This document shows positions 16,789 through 27,226 of a DNA stretch of 64,000 nucleotides, in pieces. Positions within the stretch are counted from its first letter, which is position 1; each line of letters starts with the position of its first letter. Source of the stretch: Actinomycetaceae bacterium MB13-C1-2. GTDB lineage: Bacteria; Actinomycetota; Actinomycetes; Actinomycetales; Actinomycetaceae. The stretch lies in assembly GCA_035621235.1 (NCBI GenBank), contig CP141731.1:1-64000 (forward strand), read 5' to 3'. Both the position numbers and the translations under genes were made by a program. The notes under the pieces are model-generated. The model saw nothing but the letters and a program-made list of their open reading frames with translations. It did not search any database and had not been told where the DNA came from.

Positions 16789-19700
16789 ATGTCTCAAGAA
16801 ACCACCACACTTTTCTTCTCACTTGGTGGCCCTGGCGGACTTCCGTACGGCCTTACCTTTGCAGGTCAGGCGACTCCCTGGCAGCAAACTCTGGCAGAAA
16901 CGACCGAGTCCGCCCGGGTGAAGGCAGAGATAGAAGATCTGATCGCGCGCGGACACGAGGTTTTGGCACCACTGGGCAGAGGACTCAGTGTGGTCACCGG
17001 AGGCACTCTTACGTTGGAGTCCCTGTTGGCTGACTCGGGGTCGAATCCCTCGGCTTCGATGCCGGGAATCCTCTTGGCTCAATTTGCGACGTTGCTTGCC
17101 CTTTCCGAGGACGGATTCGACACCCGCGTACGCAAGCCAGCCTTCACGGCCGGGCACTCACAGGGAGTGCTAGGTGCCTCCTTGTACGAGGCATGGGTAC
17201 AGGGTGACCAAGCCAAGCAGGCTCAGATATATGCCCTTTCAGAACTGCTAGGCGGAGCCGTAACAGCGGCCGTGCGTGCCGACGATTCCGGACGAAGCGG
17301 CGACCGCTTCCCGATGCTTGCCATTCAAAAGGCTCTACAGTCCCAGGTTCAGGAACTAATCGACGCGGCAGACCTGGACCGCCGCGTCTGGGTCTCCTTG
17401 GTAAACGGCCCCGATCAAGTTGTAGTTTCCGGTAAACCCGCTGACCTAGAAAAGCTCAAGGCTCAAGCACGTAAGGTTCAAGAGCGCGAGGAACAGCTTG
17501 TCAGCACCAAGCAGCGCGGCGGAAAGCCTTTCTCTCCTGAGTTCACCTACCTCAAGGTTGATGCCCCGTTCCACAGCCCTCTGCTACAGCCCGCACTTGA
17601 GAAGACCCGGGAATGGTCTCGAATTGCGGGAATCGACAGCGAGATGGTTGAGGCCCTGGCCCCTGCTACCCTCACGAACCCGGTCGACTGGGCCAAGGAA
17701 CTGGCTCCGACGACCGATCACCAGGTCCGGTGGATCCTCGACGTGGGACCTGGGAAGGCTCTCACTCGCATTACCTCGAACACCCTAATCGGAAGCGGTA
17801 TTGGCGTGGTTGAGACCGGAACGGTTGAGGGGCGCGACGCCTTCCTCACCGTCGGCACCGTTCACAGTGCACCCGCAGACTGGTCTAGCTTCAGCCCCAA
17901 AATCACTGTCCTCCCGAACGGTAAGAAAACCGTTGAAACCGCATTTACCCGTCTGACGGGACGCTCCCCTATTCTGCTGGCCGGAATGACTCCGACAACG
18001 GTTGACCCCGAAATCGTCGCAGCTGCAGCTAATAAGGGCTTCTGGGCAGAGATGGCCGGAGGTGGGCAAGTCACCGATTCGGTGTTCGCCGACAACCTCG
18101 CAAAGCTCAAAACGCTCCTAGATCCGGGTCGCGCGATCCAGTTCAACGCGATGTTCTTGGACCCTTACCTGTGGAACCTCCAGTTTGGTGCACAGAGCAT
18201 TGTTATCAAAGCTCGCGCGGCGGGTGCTCCGCTGGACGGTGTGGTGATCTCTGCGGGCATTCCAGAACTGGAAGAGGCCACCGCCCTCATTCAGTCGCTC
18301 CAGGCTCAAGGGTTCCCCTACGTCGCCTTCAAACCTGGCACGGTGGCTCAGATTCGCCAGGTAATTGATATCGCCAGAGCGGTACCCGACTCCGCGGTGA
18401 TCGTCCAGATTGAAGACGGTCACGCTGGGGGGCACCACTCCTGGGAGAACCTGGATGATCTTCTCCTAGCGACGTATGCCGACATCCGCGCCACTCCCAA
18501 CTTAGTTCTCTGTGCGGGCGGCGGAATCGGAACCCCTGAACGGGCCGCTGACTACATTTCCGGTCAGTGGGCTCGCGCATACGACCGCCCCCTGATGCCG
18601 GTTGACGGAGTCCTGATTGGAACTGCGGCGATGACGGCGTTAGAAGCCAAGACCTCAGCCGAGGTAAAACAGCTCCTAGTTGACACCCCCGGAATTCCCT
18701 CTCCGATCCACGGCGATGAGAACGCAGGCTGGGTCGGCTCCGGCCAGGTTCGCGGCGGCGTAACTTCGGGTCAGTCCCACCTGCGTGCGGATATTCACGA
18801 GGTGGACAATGCCGCTGCCGCTTGCGCCCGCCTCGTTTCGCAGGTTTCCGGTCATGAGGATCAGGTACAGGAACGCCGTGCGGAAATAATCGCCGCTCTG
18901 GATTCCACCTCTAAGCCCTACTTTGGTGACGTCGATTCGATGACCTATCTCGAGTGGGCACAGCGCTTCGCACAGCTCTCTTGCCCCTGGATCGAAGGGA
19001 CCTGGATCAACCGTTTCCAACTGCTGTTGCAGCGCATCGAAGGGCGCCTGAGCAATGAGGAAACCGGCGAGATTGTCACCCTCTTCCCCACTGTCGAATC
19101 AGTTACGGACGCCGACACGGCACTAGGAACTCTGGCAAAGACCTACCCGAATGCCGCTACAACGCGCGTAACACCGACCGATGCAGCCTGGTTCGTTGAC
19201 CTGTGCCGCAAGTACCCAAAACCGATGCCATTCGTCCCGGTGGTGGATGCCGACATCCTGCGTTGGTGGGGTCAGGACAACCTCTGGCAGTCACAGGAAG
19301 ACCGTTACACCGCCGACCAGGTCCGCATTATTCCCGGTCCGGTTTCAGTCGCCGGTATCGACAGGGTGGACGAGCCAATCGGCGATCTCCTCGGCCGCTT
19401 TGAGAATGCCTGCGTTGACCGGCTCGACGGGACGGGCACGAAAGCCGAGAAGCTCTTCGCTCGCCTGGATGATTCGAAGACACCTCTCGATTTCATTCTC
19501 GCTACCCCCTACGTCTCCTGGAGCGGAAATCTTGTCGACAACCCGGCACGGGTGGTTCCCCGTGAGCTACTGACGGTTGACCAGCGCGGGGACAGCCACA
19601 TCTATGACCTGAATATCAGCCTTGACGCCTCTTGGGACCAGATCCCGGGCGGAGATGAGTTGCATGCGGTTCGCACACTCAATGTTCCTCTCGCTGTCGG

Positions 19701-22700
19701 CGGGCAAACCGATGACGGGGGCTACCCGGTGGTGGACCGAGACGCTCTGCCGGAGCACATGTACGCCCTGCTTGCATCAACCGCGGGGATCGGCGGTGAG
19801 ACGATCACAGGTGATGTCATCGGGGCGCTCCCGACGATGGTTCCCTCTGAGGACTCTGAGTTTGGCGAAGCCCACTGGACGTTCACGATCAACAGGGAAC
19901 TCGCGGACCTGCACCGTGGGGCAACTGGCGCCGCTCTTCCCTCTCAGTTCCATCTGTCTACCTGGACACCGGATGCCTTGCTCGGTCTCTGCTGGCCAGC
20001 AATCTACGCTGCACTCGGCTCGGCTTTGGTCAACGATTATCCGGTCATCGAGGGTCTTCTCAGTGCAGTCCACCTTGATCACACCGCTCGCCTGGATGTC
20101 GATATCGAAGATCTGCTGGACGGAGAGCACGAGACCCAGTTGACCGTCGTTGCCCGAACGGTTGAACTCGCTGAGTCCTCCGCCGGACGGGTAGTAACTG
20201 TCAAGGAGACTCTGTTCCATGAGGGGAACGAGGTTGGCGAGTTCCAGGAACGTTTCGCGATCCGCGGGCGAATCGGCTCTGATTCCGTCCCGGTCGACGT
20301 ATCCGCCGCGAGTGGACTGGCCACCAACGCGATCGATACCCCTCGTTCGCAACTGCGAAAGGCGCGCGTCTATGCGCCCTCCGATATGACCACCTTCGCG
20401 AACGTGTCAGGTGACTTTAACCCGATCCACACCTCGCACGCCGCGGCCCGCGTCGCCGGATTGGAAGCACCGCTGGTTCACGGTATGTGGCTTTCTGCGG
20501 TAGCGCAGAACCTGGTGCAAGCCGACGATGGCAAGACCCCTGGCAATCGAATCCAAGGCTGGACTTATAACATGTACGGCCTGGTAAACCTGCACGATCC
20601 GGTCGACATCACGGTTGAGCGTATTGGTCGTATTGCCGGCGGGGGATTGCTGCTTGAAGTGACCTGCAAGATTGACGGACAGATCGTCTCCCGCGCAACC
20701 GCCGCGACCGAAGCTCCCGTCACCGCCTATGTCTACCCGGGTCAGGGCATCCAACGTCAGGGCATGGCTCTCGATGAGATGGCAACCTCTGAGGCTGCTC
20801 GCGAAGTTTGGGAGCGTGCCGATGCTCTCACAAAGCGTGCGCTTGGATTCTCGATTCTCACAGTGGTGCGCGATAACCCAACCGAACTCGAAGTTGCAGG
20901 GCAAGTTCTGCGTCACCCGGACGGAATCCTTAATCTGACCCAGTTCACCCAGGTCGCTCTGGCAACCGTTGCTTTCGCACAGACGGCACACCTACGCGAG
21001 CTCGGCGCACTGGTCGATCACGCGTTCTTCGCAGGCCACTCCCTTGGCGAATACAATGCACTCTCCGCCTACGGTGAAGTTTTCCCGCTGGAAACGGTCC
21101 TTGAGATCGTCTTCCACCGCGGTTCAACGATGCATCACCTGGTTGAGCGCGACCCCAAGGGACGTTCAAACTACCGAATGGGAGCACTGCGACCGAATCA
21201 GTTCGGCGTGGGCGACGAGGAAATAGTCGACTATGTCCAAACGGTCTCCGATGCCTCCGGTGAGTTCCTGCAGATTGTCAACTTCAACCTTGCCGGTCAG
21301 CAGTACGCCGTGGCTGGAACAATTGCTGGACTAGAAGCCCTCGACGCTGACTCGAATGCCCGCGCGACGGCATTTGGCGGTAAGCGTCCCTTCATGTATG
21401 TACCCGGAGTGGACGTACCCTTCCATTCCTCCGTGCTACGAGGCGGTGTCCCGGAGTTCCGGGATAAGTTGGAGCAATTGCTTCCCGACTCGGTCCCAAC
21501 CGAGCGCCTGGTTGGCAAGTACATTCCAAACCTGGTCGCCCGCCCGTTCGAGGCAACCCGGGAATTTGCCCAGGCGATCCTGGATGAGGTCCCAAGCAAG
21601 GCGCTCAAGAAACTTTTGGGAGATGAGAAGGCCTGGAGCAAGGCTGCAGCCGACCCTGACAAGCTCTCGCGTCTTTTGCTCATCGAGTTGCTCTGCTGGC
21701 AGTTCGCCTCCCCGGTCCGTTGGATCGAAACCCAAGAACTCATGTTCAGCTCGGCTGACCAGGGCGGTCTTGGCGTGGAGCGCCTGATCGAGATCGGGCT
21801 GGGAACGGCTCCGACTCTTGCTGGCCTCGGTGAGAAGACACTAAAGCTGGATGAGTTCGTCGAGACAAACGGGGCCGCATACAACGTGCAGCGTGACGAA
21901 CAGATCGTCACCTGCACGGACGTGAGGTTCGTGGAGGATGTCCCGGTCAGTGAGGACGAGAGCGCGGCCGGGGACGCCGCGCCACGTGCCGCTGCGGTAG
22001 GGGCAGAGAAAGAGACTGCGGAGGCCACGCTTGAAGTTGCGTCAACGAACACAGCAGTAAAGGCGACTGTCCCAGCGGCAACCCCCGCTCCGGCGGAGCC
22101 TGTCCCAGCGGCGATCCCAGCCCCAACGGGCAATGGACCGGCCGCAGACATCCGGTTTGCCGCCTCCGACGCCATCCGCGTTGTCATGGCTTTCACCAAT
22201 AAACTCCGTCCCGAACAGATCGAGGATGGTGACACCACCGATACCCTCACCGCAGGTGTCTCGGCACGCCGCAACCAGCTTCTAATGGATCTTTCAGCAG
22301 AACTTGGCCTCCCCTCGATCGACGGTGCGGCCGACGCTTCTGTCGGTGAACTAGCGGTGAGTGTCGACAAGCTGGCCCATCACTACCGCGCTTTCGGTCC
22401 GGTACTGACGGAGGCGATCCGTGACCGTCTCCGCAAGGTCCTGGGCGGCGCGGGAGTCAAATCTTCCTTTGTAGCCGACCGTGTCAAGGACACCTGGCAA
22501 CTTGGTGACGGCTGGGCTAATGCCGTCACTGCCCAGGTCTTGCTCGGGTCGCGCGAAGGTGACTCCGCTCGTGGCGGGACACTAGCTACCCTGCCGACCG
22601 CGGCAGGCAGCCTTGCCGAAGCCGAGGCTCTGGTGGACGAGGCCGTAAAGCAGGTCGGTGCCGCCCGCGGCGTTGCCGTCGCGATCCCAAGCGTGGGTGG

Positions 22701-25700
22701 CTCCAGCGGCGGAGGTGGCGTCGTGGACTCTGCTGCGCTGGATGCCTACGCTGCGACAGTAACCGGCGGAGAAGGTGCCCTGGCGCAAGCTGCACGACAC
22801 ATGCTCGAGGTCTTGGGTCTCGAAGGCCCAGCTCTTCTCGAAAATGGGATTCCGAGCGAGGACGAGGATCAACTCCGCGACGCCCTGGCTGCCGAGACTG
22901 TTGCGGCTGAACTTGGGCCCAGGTGGGTTGAGATGGTTCAGCCTTCATTCGCCCCCGAGCGGGCCATCCTCATTGATGATCGGTGGGCCTCCGCTCGTGA
23001 AGACCTCGCCCGACTCTGGGAGAGTTCAACGAGTGACACCGCTGAAGACACCACAGTCGGTACATTTGCCGGGGCCGGTGAGGCCGTTGCCAAGCAAGCG
23101 TTGTGGTGGGCCAACAAGGCAACGCATCAGGGTTTGAAGGATCTGGAGAAGACGTATCTGGAGGCCGCGAAAGCGGCATCGGAGAGACCTGAGCTCCCGC
23201 TTGCCGGTCAGGTTGCGGTCGTAACCGGAGTTACCCCCTCTTCGATAGCCGGAGCGGTGGCAGCGAGACTGCTGGCGCAGGGTGCGACGGTAATCGCTAC
23301 CTCGTCTCGCATTGACTCAGCACGTCTCGACTTCGCCAAACGGTTGTACCGACAAAACGCTGCGGGCGATGCCGCACTGTGGCTGGTGCCTGCCAATCTT
23401 GCCTCGTACCGCGATGTTGATGCACTGATTGACTGGATCGGCAACGAGCAGGTCAAGGTGGTCGGCGCGAGCCGTGAAGTTGTCAAGCCGGCACAGGTTC
23501 CGGATCTGTTTTTCCCGTTCGCGGCGCCATCGGTCATGGGTTCGATGGCAGATTCAGGTGAGCAGTTCGAGGCGCAAGCTCGTTTGTTGCTTTGGAGCGT
23601 TGAGCGTGCAATCGCTGGGTTCGCCTCTCTGGCCGACAAGGGCGCTCGCGCCAAGCGGGTTCATGTCGTTCTGCCGGGTTCTCCCAACCGCGGGATGTTC
23701 GGCGGTGACGGAGCGTACGGAGAGACTAAGGCAGCTTTTGATGCGATAACGAACCGCTGGGCCGTCGAACCGATCTGGGCACGTGCTACTTCGATCGCTC
23801 ATCCGAAGATCGGCTGGGTCCAGGGCACCGGTTTAATGGGTGGAAATGATCCGTTGGTTGGGGCTGCACAGGACGCTGGGATCCACACCTACACAACCGA
23901 GGAAATGGCCGATCAGCTGGTTGCCCTATGCACCGCCGAGGCTCGCGAGAAAGCCGCCGAGGCACCGCTAGATGCCGATCTCACGGGCGGCCTGTCCGAA
24001 GGGGTCGATTTGCGGGCGCTGCAGGAAAAGGCGATGACTGAGGCAGCATCCAAGGAAACTAGGTCTGAGACTGCCGACGGCGCGGAAGAAACGATAATTC
24101 CGGCTCTGCCCTCGCCCCCACGTGCGACCATGACTCCGGTCGATCCATCAGACTGGAAGAAGGTCGATGTCCCACTAGAGGAAATGGTGGTTGTCGTAAG
24201 TATCGGCGAAATCGGACCATGGGGCTCGGCTCGGACCCGGTGGCAGGCCGAACTTGGAATCCAGTCGGACGGCGAGGTCGATCTGACCCCGGCCGGTGTA
24301 CTTGAGTTGGCCTGGATGATGGGACTGCTCACCTGGCAGGAATCCCCCGAATCGGGCTGGTACGACCACGACGGAAGTCTTGTTGAACCTCACGAGGTAT
24401 TTGATAGGTTCCGTGACGAGGTTATCGCCCGTAGCGGCGTTCGGAAGTTCATTAACGACGCCGGCATTGAAGATCTGGGAACGCTTGAAGAGGCAGCAGT
24501 GTTCTTGAATACTGACGTCACCTTCACGGTTCCCGACCGGGATACCGCAGAGTCATACGTGGTCGAAGAACCGCGTCTTACCCGAGTTCGTCCTCTTGAA
24601 GACGGCGAGTGGGAGGTAACGCGGCTAGCCGGATCCCAGGCACGACTCCCTCGCCGCGCGACCCTAACTCGGACCGTAGGTGGGCAGTTCCCAACCGGGT
24701 TTGATCCGGCCAAGTGGGGCTTATCGCCGTCGCTCTTGGAATCTATGGACCGAATCGCTGCATGGAACCTGGTCTCGGCGGTAGATGCATTCATCTCAGC
24801 TGGGTTCAGTCCGGCCGAACTGTTGCAGGCAGTTCACCCGGCGGACGTCGCCTCGACTCAGGGAACGGGCTTCGGCGGCATGACCTCCATGCGGAAACTA
24901 TTCGTTGATCGGTTCCTGGGCGAGGATTACCCGCAGGACATTCTGCAGGAGACCCTTCCCAACGTCGTCGCCGCTCACACTATGCAGAGCTATATCGGAG
25001 GTTACGGCCCGATGGTCCAGCCCGTCTCGGCCTGTGCTACAGCCGCAGTCTCCGTTGAGGATGGGGTAGACAAGATTCACGCTGGCAAAGCGAAATTCGT
25101 TGTCGCAGGTGCCACCGATGACCTTTCCGTCGAGTCTCTTGTCGGGTTTGGTTCGATGAACGCGACCGCGAACTCGAAAGAGATGGAGTCTAAGGGGATT
25201 TCGGACCGCTTTTTCTCGCGTGCCAACGACCGCAGACGCGGTGGCTTCATCGAGTCCCAAGGCGGCGGTACCGTGTTGCTAGCCAGGGGCGATGTCGCGG
25301 CCGAACTCGGCCTGCCGGTTCAATCGGTAATCGCCTACGCGCAGAGCTTTGCTGATGGAATCCACACTTCGATTCCCGCTCCGGGTCTCGGTGCTTTGGC
25401 GGCGGCTCGCGGCGGCAAGGAATCAAAGCTGGCGCGCTCCCTTGAGCGTCTGGGCTTGTCGGCGGACGATGTTGCGTTCGTTTCAAAGCACGACACCTCA
25501 ACCAATGCCAACGATCCGAATGAGTCCGATCTACATTCTCGGGTAGCTGCGGCCATCGGTCGAAGCGAGGGCAATCCGATGTTCGTCGTCTCACAAAAGA
25601 GCGTTACCGGCCACGCGAAGGGAGGTGCCTGCGTCTTCCAGATTTCGGGTGTGGGACAGGTCTTCCGTGATGGAGTTCTTCCCGCAAACAAGGCACTCGA

Positions 25701-26100
25701 CTGTGTTGATTCGGCCCTCGCACAGAACCCCTGGCTGGTCTGGCTTCGCGAACCGCTTTCTGTCGGTCAGGAGTCACCAATAAAGGCCGCACTGGTGACC
25801 TCGCTGGGCTTTGGGCATGTCTCAAGCCTGCTGGCGCTGGCGCACCCGGGCGTCTTCCAGACTGCGGTGATGTCGCAGCTAGGCAAGAAAGCCGCAGAAG
25901 AGTGGCGCTCACGGGCGCAGAAGCGACTCGACACGGCGGTTCACAACCTTGAGTCGGGCATGCTCGGCCGCACGGACCTCTACGTCCCGGCAGCCGACCG
26001 TAGACTGCCAGAAGAAGGCGGTCAGAACGCGAAGGAAGTGGAGGCCGCGATGCTGCTTGACCCTGAAGCCCGACTGGGAGCAGACGGTCGCTATGCCTAG
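16789..26100 (+). CDS. fas: Type I fatty acid synthase
   Basis: A single 3103-residue chain with the domain order of bacterial FAS-I. Acetyltransferase: GHSQG with Ser124. Enoyl reductase: AGMTPTTVDPEIVAAAANKGF (about 400-420) and GHAGGHHSWE (about 545). Dehydratase, MaoC-like: GDFNPIHTSH with His1214. Malonyl/palmitoyl transferase: GHSLGEY with Ser1418. An Ala/Pro linker (about 1745-1785) leads to the ACP; Ser1825 in TAGVSARRNQ is the predicted phosphopantetheine site. Ketoreductase: VAVVTGVTPSSIAG (about 2142) and YxxxK at Tyr2310/Lys2314. Ketosynthase: SACATAAVS with Cys2749, SKHDTSTNANDPNESD and KSVTGHAKGGA. All catalytic residues are present. The ribosome binding site (GAAAGA) is weak. 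It elongates acetyl-CoA with malonyl-CoA in the cytosol. Confidence 0.97.
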   Translation: MSQETTTLFFSLGGPGGLPYGLTFAGQATPWQQTLAETTESARVKAEIEDLIARGHEVLAPLGRGLSVVTGGTLTLESLLADSGSNPSASMPGILLAQFATLLALSEDGFDTRVRKPAFTAGHSQGVLGASLYEAWVQGDQAKQAQIYALSELLGGAVTAAVRADDSGRSGDRFPMLAIQKALQSQVQELIDAADLDRRVWVSLVNGPDQVVVSGKPADLEKLKAQARKVQEREEQLVSTKQRGGKPFSPEFTYLKVDAPFHSPLLQPALEKTREWSRIAGIDSEMVEALAPATLTNPVDWAKELAPTTDHQVRWILDVGPGKALTRITSNTLIGSGIGVVETGTVEGRDAFLTVGTVHSAPADWSSFSPKITVLPNGKKTVETAFTRLTGRSPILLAGMTPTTVDPEIVAAAANKGFWAEMAGGGQVTDSVFADNLAKLKTLLDPGRAIQFNAMFLDPYLWNLQFGAQSIVIKARAAGAPLDGVVISAGIPELEEATALIQSLQAQGFPYVAFKPGTVAQIRQVIDIARAVPDSAVIVQIEDGHAGGHHSWENLDDLLLATYADIRATPNLVLCAGGGIGTPERAADYISGQWARAYDRPLMPVDGVLIGTAAMTALEAKTSAEVKQLLVDTPGIPSPIHGDENAGWVGSGQVRGGVTSGQSHLRADIHEVDNAAAACARLVSQVSGHEDQVQERRAEIIAALDSTSKPYFGDVDSMTYLEWAQRFAQLSCPWIEGTWINRFQLLLQRIEGRLSNEETGEIVTLFPTVESVTDADTALGTLAKTYPNAATTRVTPTDAAWFVDLCRKYPKPMPFVPVVDADILRWWGQDNLWQSQEDRYTADQVRIIPGPVSVAGIDRVDEPIGDLLGRFENACVDRLDGTGTKAEKLFARLDDSKTPLDFILATPYVSWSGNLVDNPARVVPRELLTVDQRGDSHIYDLNISLDASWDQIPGGDELHAVRTLNVPLAVGGQTDDGGYPVVDRDALPEHMYALLASTAGIGGETITGDVIGALPTMVPSEDSEFGEAHWTFTINRELADLHRGATGAALPSQFHLSTWTPDALLGLCWPAIYAALGSALVNDYPVIEGLLSAVHLDHTARLDVDIEDLLDGEHETQLTVVARTVELAESSAGRVVTVKETLFHEGNEVGEFQERFAIRGRIGSDSVPVDVSAASGLATNAIDTPRSQLRKARVYAPSDMTTFANVSGDFNPIHTSHAAARVAGLEAPLVHGMWLSAVAQNLVQADDGKTPGNRIQGWTYNMYGLVNLHDPVDITVERIGRIAGGGLLLEVTCKIDGQIVSRATAATEAPVTAYVYPGQGIQRQGMALDEMATSEAAREVWERADALTKRALGFSILTVVRDNPTELEVAGQVLRHPDGILNLTQFTQVALATVAFAQTAHLRELGALVDHAFFAGHSLGEYNALSAYGEVFPLETVLEIVFHRGSTMHHLVERDPKGRSNYRMGALRPNQFGVGDEEIVDYVQTVSDASGEFLQIVNFNLAGQQYAVAGTIAGLEALDADSNARATAFGGKRPFMYVPGVDVPFHSSVLRGGVPEFRDKLEQLLPDSVPTERLVGKYIPNLVARPFEATREFAQAILDEVPSKALKKLLGDEKAWSKAAADPDKLSRLLLIELLCWQFASPVRWIETQELMFSSADQGGLGVERLIEIGLGTAPTLAGLGEKTLKLDEFVETNGAAYNVQRDEQIVTCTDVRFVEDVPVSEDESAAGDAAPRAAAVGAEKETAEATLEVASTNTAVKATVPAATPAPAEPVPAAIPAPTGNGPAADIRFAASDAIRVVMAFTNKLRPEQIEDGDTTDTLTAGVSARRNQLLMDLSAELGLPSIDGAADASVGELAVSVDKLAHHYRAFGPVLTEAIRDRLRKVLGGAGVKSSFVADRVKDTWQLGDGWANAVTAQVLLGSREGDSARGGTLATLPTAAGSLAEAEALVDEAVKQVGAARGVAVAIPSVGGSSGGGGVVDSAALDAYAATVTGGEGALAQAARHMLEVLGLEGPALLENGIPSEDEDQLRDALAAETVAAELGPRWVEMVQPSFAPERAILIDDRWASAREDLARLWESSTSDTAEDTTVGTFAGAGEAVAKQALWWANKATHQGLKDLEKTYLEAAKAASERPELPLAGQVAVVTGVTPSSIAGAVAARLLAQGATVIATSSRIDSARLDFAKRLYRQNAAGDAALWLVPANLASYRDVDALIDWIGNEQVKVVGASREVVKPAQVPDLFFPFAAPSVMGSMADSGEQFEAQARLLLWSVERAIAGFASLADKGARAKRVHVVLPGSPNRGMFGGDGAYGETKAAFDAITNRWAVEPIWARATSIAHPKIGWVQGTGLMGGNDPLVGAAQDAGIHTYTTEEMADQLVALCTAEAREKAAEAPLDADLTGGLSEGVDLRALQEKAMTEAASKETRSETADGAEETIIPALPSPPRATMTPVDPSDWKKVDVPLEEMVVVVSIGEIGPWGSARTRWQAELGIQSDGEVDLTPAGVLELAWMMGLLTWQESPESGWYDHDGSLVEPHEVFDRFRDEVIARSGVRKFINDAGIEDLGTLEEAAVFLNTDVTFTVPDRDTAESYVVEEPRLTRVRPLEDGEWEVTRLAGSQARLPRRATLTRTVGGQFPTGFDPAKWGLSPSLLESMDRIAAWNLVSAVDAFISAGFSPAELLQAVHPADVASTQGTGFGGMTSMRKLFVDRFLGEDYPQDILQETLPNVVAAHTMQSYIGGYGPMVQPVSACATAAVSVEDGVDKIHAGKAKFVVAGATDDLSVESLVGFGSMNATANSKEMESKGISDRFFSRANDRRRGGFIESQGGGTVLLARGDVAAELGLPVQSVIAYAQSFADGIHTSIPAPGLGALAAARGGKESKLARSLERLGLSADDVAFVSKHDTSTNANDPNESDLHSRVAAAIGRSEGNPMFVVSQKSVTGHAKGGACVFQISGVGQVFRDGVLPANKALDCVDSALAQNPWLVWLREPLSVGQESPIKAALVTSLGFGHVSSLLALAHPGVFQTAVMSQLGKKAAEEWRSRAQKRLDTAVHNLESGMLGRTDLYVPAADRRLPEEGGQNAKEVEAAMLLDPEARLGADGRYA

Positions 26101-26566
26101 AGGCGCGATGCACCAAGGACGAGGCGCGGTACTCGGGGTGGGAACCGATCTGGTTCACATCCCGAGCTTCGCGGCCCAACTAGACTCCCCGGGAACCCGT
26201 TTCGCAAACCCGGGAGGTAGCTTCACCGCGCGAGAGCTGAGACGTGCTCGGGCGCGAGCCGGCTCTAAAGGCGATTCTGAGGCAGCTCATATTGCCGCGA
26301 TCTGGGCCATCAAGGAATCCGTTATCAAGGCATGGGTAAGTGCACTTGAAAGTATCGGAACTCGCCTGCCAATGACTCCAGATGAAGTGGTTTGGTCGGA
26401 TATCGAGGTGATCCACTCCGTCAGCGGAGCCCCATCAGTCCGCCTTCGTGGCCGGATGGCGGAGGCTTTCGGTCACTCGATTGGCAACGCATTCGACGGT
26501 CTCTGGCGGGCGTCGGCCAGTCACGATGGCGACTACGCCCAGGCTTACGTGGTGCTGTCGGGCTAG
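26093..26566 (+). CDS. acpS: Holo-[acyl-carrier-protein] synthase
   Basis: 157 residues from ATG 26093, which overlaps the fas stop by 8 bp; ATG 26108 is an alternative. AcpS signatures: LGVGTDLVHI with Asp19 and WAIKESVIKAW with Glu75, the usual Mg2+ ligands. It transfers 4'-phosphopantetheine from CoA to the ACP serine of FAS-I (predicted Ser1825 of the neighbouring gene). Overlap with fas makes a dedicated partner likely. It converges with the LuxR-type regulator, leaving only 10 bp between stops. Confidence 0.9.
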   Translation: MPRGAMHQGRGAVLGVGTDLVHIPSFAAQLDSPGTRFANPGGSFTARELRRARARAGSKGDSEAAHIAAIWAIKESVIKAWVSALESIGTRLPMTPDEVVWSDIEVIHSVSGAPSVRLRGRMAEAFGHSIGNAFDGLWRASASHDGDYAQAYVVLSG

Positions 26567-26576
26567 TGTCGCGCCG

Positions 26577-27224
26577 CTAGACGATGTTCCGTTTGACGGC
26601 CCAACGCGTCAGTTCATTCCGATTTGACAGCTGAAGTTTCCGAAGGACCGCAGAGACGTGGGTCTCGATGGTCTTGACCGAAAGGAATAGCTCGGCTGCA
26701 ACCTCCTTGTACGTGTAGCCCCGAGCGATCAAGCGCATAACTTCCTGCTCGCGTTCGGTGAGCAGATCAAGCTCATCGTCCTCGTTTGCAGACTCCTCGG
26801 TACCGAACGCATCAAGAACAAATCCAGCTAGTCGGGGACTGAATGCCGCATCCCCGGCGGCAACCCTTTCGATAGCTGCGGCCAGGTCGGCTGGGGCGAT
26901 AGATTTGGTGACATAGCCTCGTGCGCCGGCGCGGATCACAGAGACCACATCTGCGGGAGAGTCGGAAACCGAGAGCGCCAGAAACCGAGTTATTTCAAGG
27001 TCGGCACAGCGACGAGCAACTTCGGGACCTCCCCCTCCCCCTCCCCCGGGAAGATGAACGTCGAGCAGAGCAACGTCGGGGTGAAGCACATGGCACGCTT
27101 CCACGGCACCGTCCACATCAGATGCCTCTCCGACGACCTGTATAGAGCCGAACTTATCGAGTTCTGACCTAACACCGGATCGAACCAGCGGGTGATCATC
27201 AATCACCAGGACCTTAATCGGCAT
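26577..27224 (-). CDS. LuxR/NarL-family response regulator
   Basis: 215 residues. Receiver domain with acidic pair DD (9-10), phosphoacceptor Asp55 in LLDVHLP and Lys in YVTKSI; C-terminal LuxR helix-turn-helix LLTEREQEVMRLIARGYTYKEVA. It is paired with the adjacent PspC-domain sensor kinase, 2 bp upstream on the same strand. Directly after Asp55-VHLP it carries seven consecutive glycines (residues 60-66) encoded by GGGGGA repeats at 27028-27047, which lengthen the beta3-alpha3 loop. Targets probably include envelope functions, as for other PspC-linked systems, but this is inference. Confidence 0.9.
   Translation of the reverse strand: MPIKVLVIDDHPLVRSGVRSELDKFGSIQVVGEASDVDGAVEACHVLHPDVALLDVHLPGGGGGGGPEVARRCADLEITRFLALSVSDSPADVVSVIRAGARGYVTKSIAPADLAAAIERVAAGDAAFSPRLAGFVLDAFGTEESANEDDELDLLTEREQEVMRLIARGYTYKEVAAELFLSVKTIETHVSAVLRKLQLSNRNELTRWAVKRNIV
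27028..27047 (-). repeat. GGGGGA hexanucleotide repeat (G-rich tract in coding sequence)
   Basis: On the minus strand three GGGGGA units are followed by GG, encoding part of the poly-glycine loop of the response regulator. The unit is 6 bp, so gain or loss of copies would change the loop by two glycines without a frameshift; slippage of single bases would break the gene. The runs could form a G-quadruplex in the coding strand. Confidence 0.7.
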
Positions 27225-27226
27225 GC

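Noticed and set aside
21297-22370. Long open frame (357 codons) on the minus strand inside the FAS gene
   Set aside because: It is antisense to the MPT-ACP linker region, rich in Ser, Arg and Ala with no recognisable motif; a by-product of high-GC codon bias.
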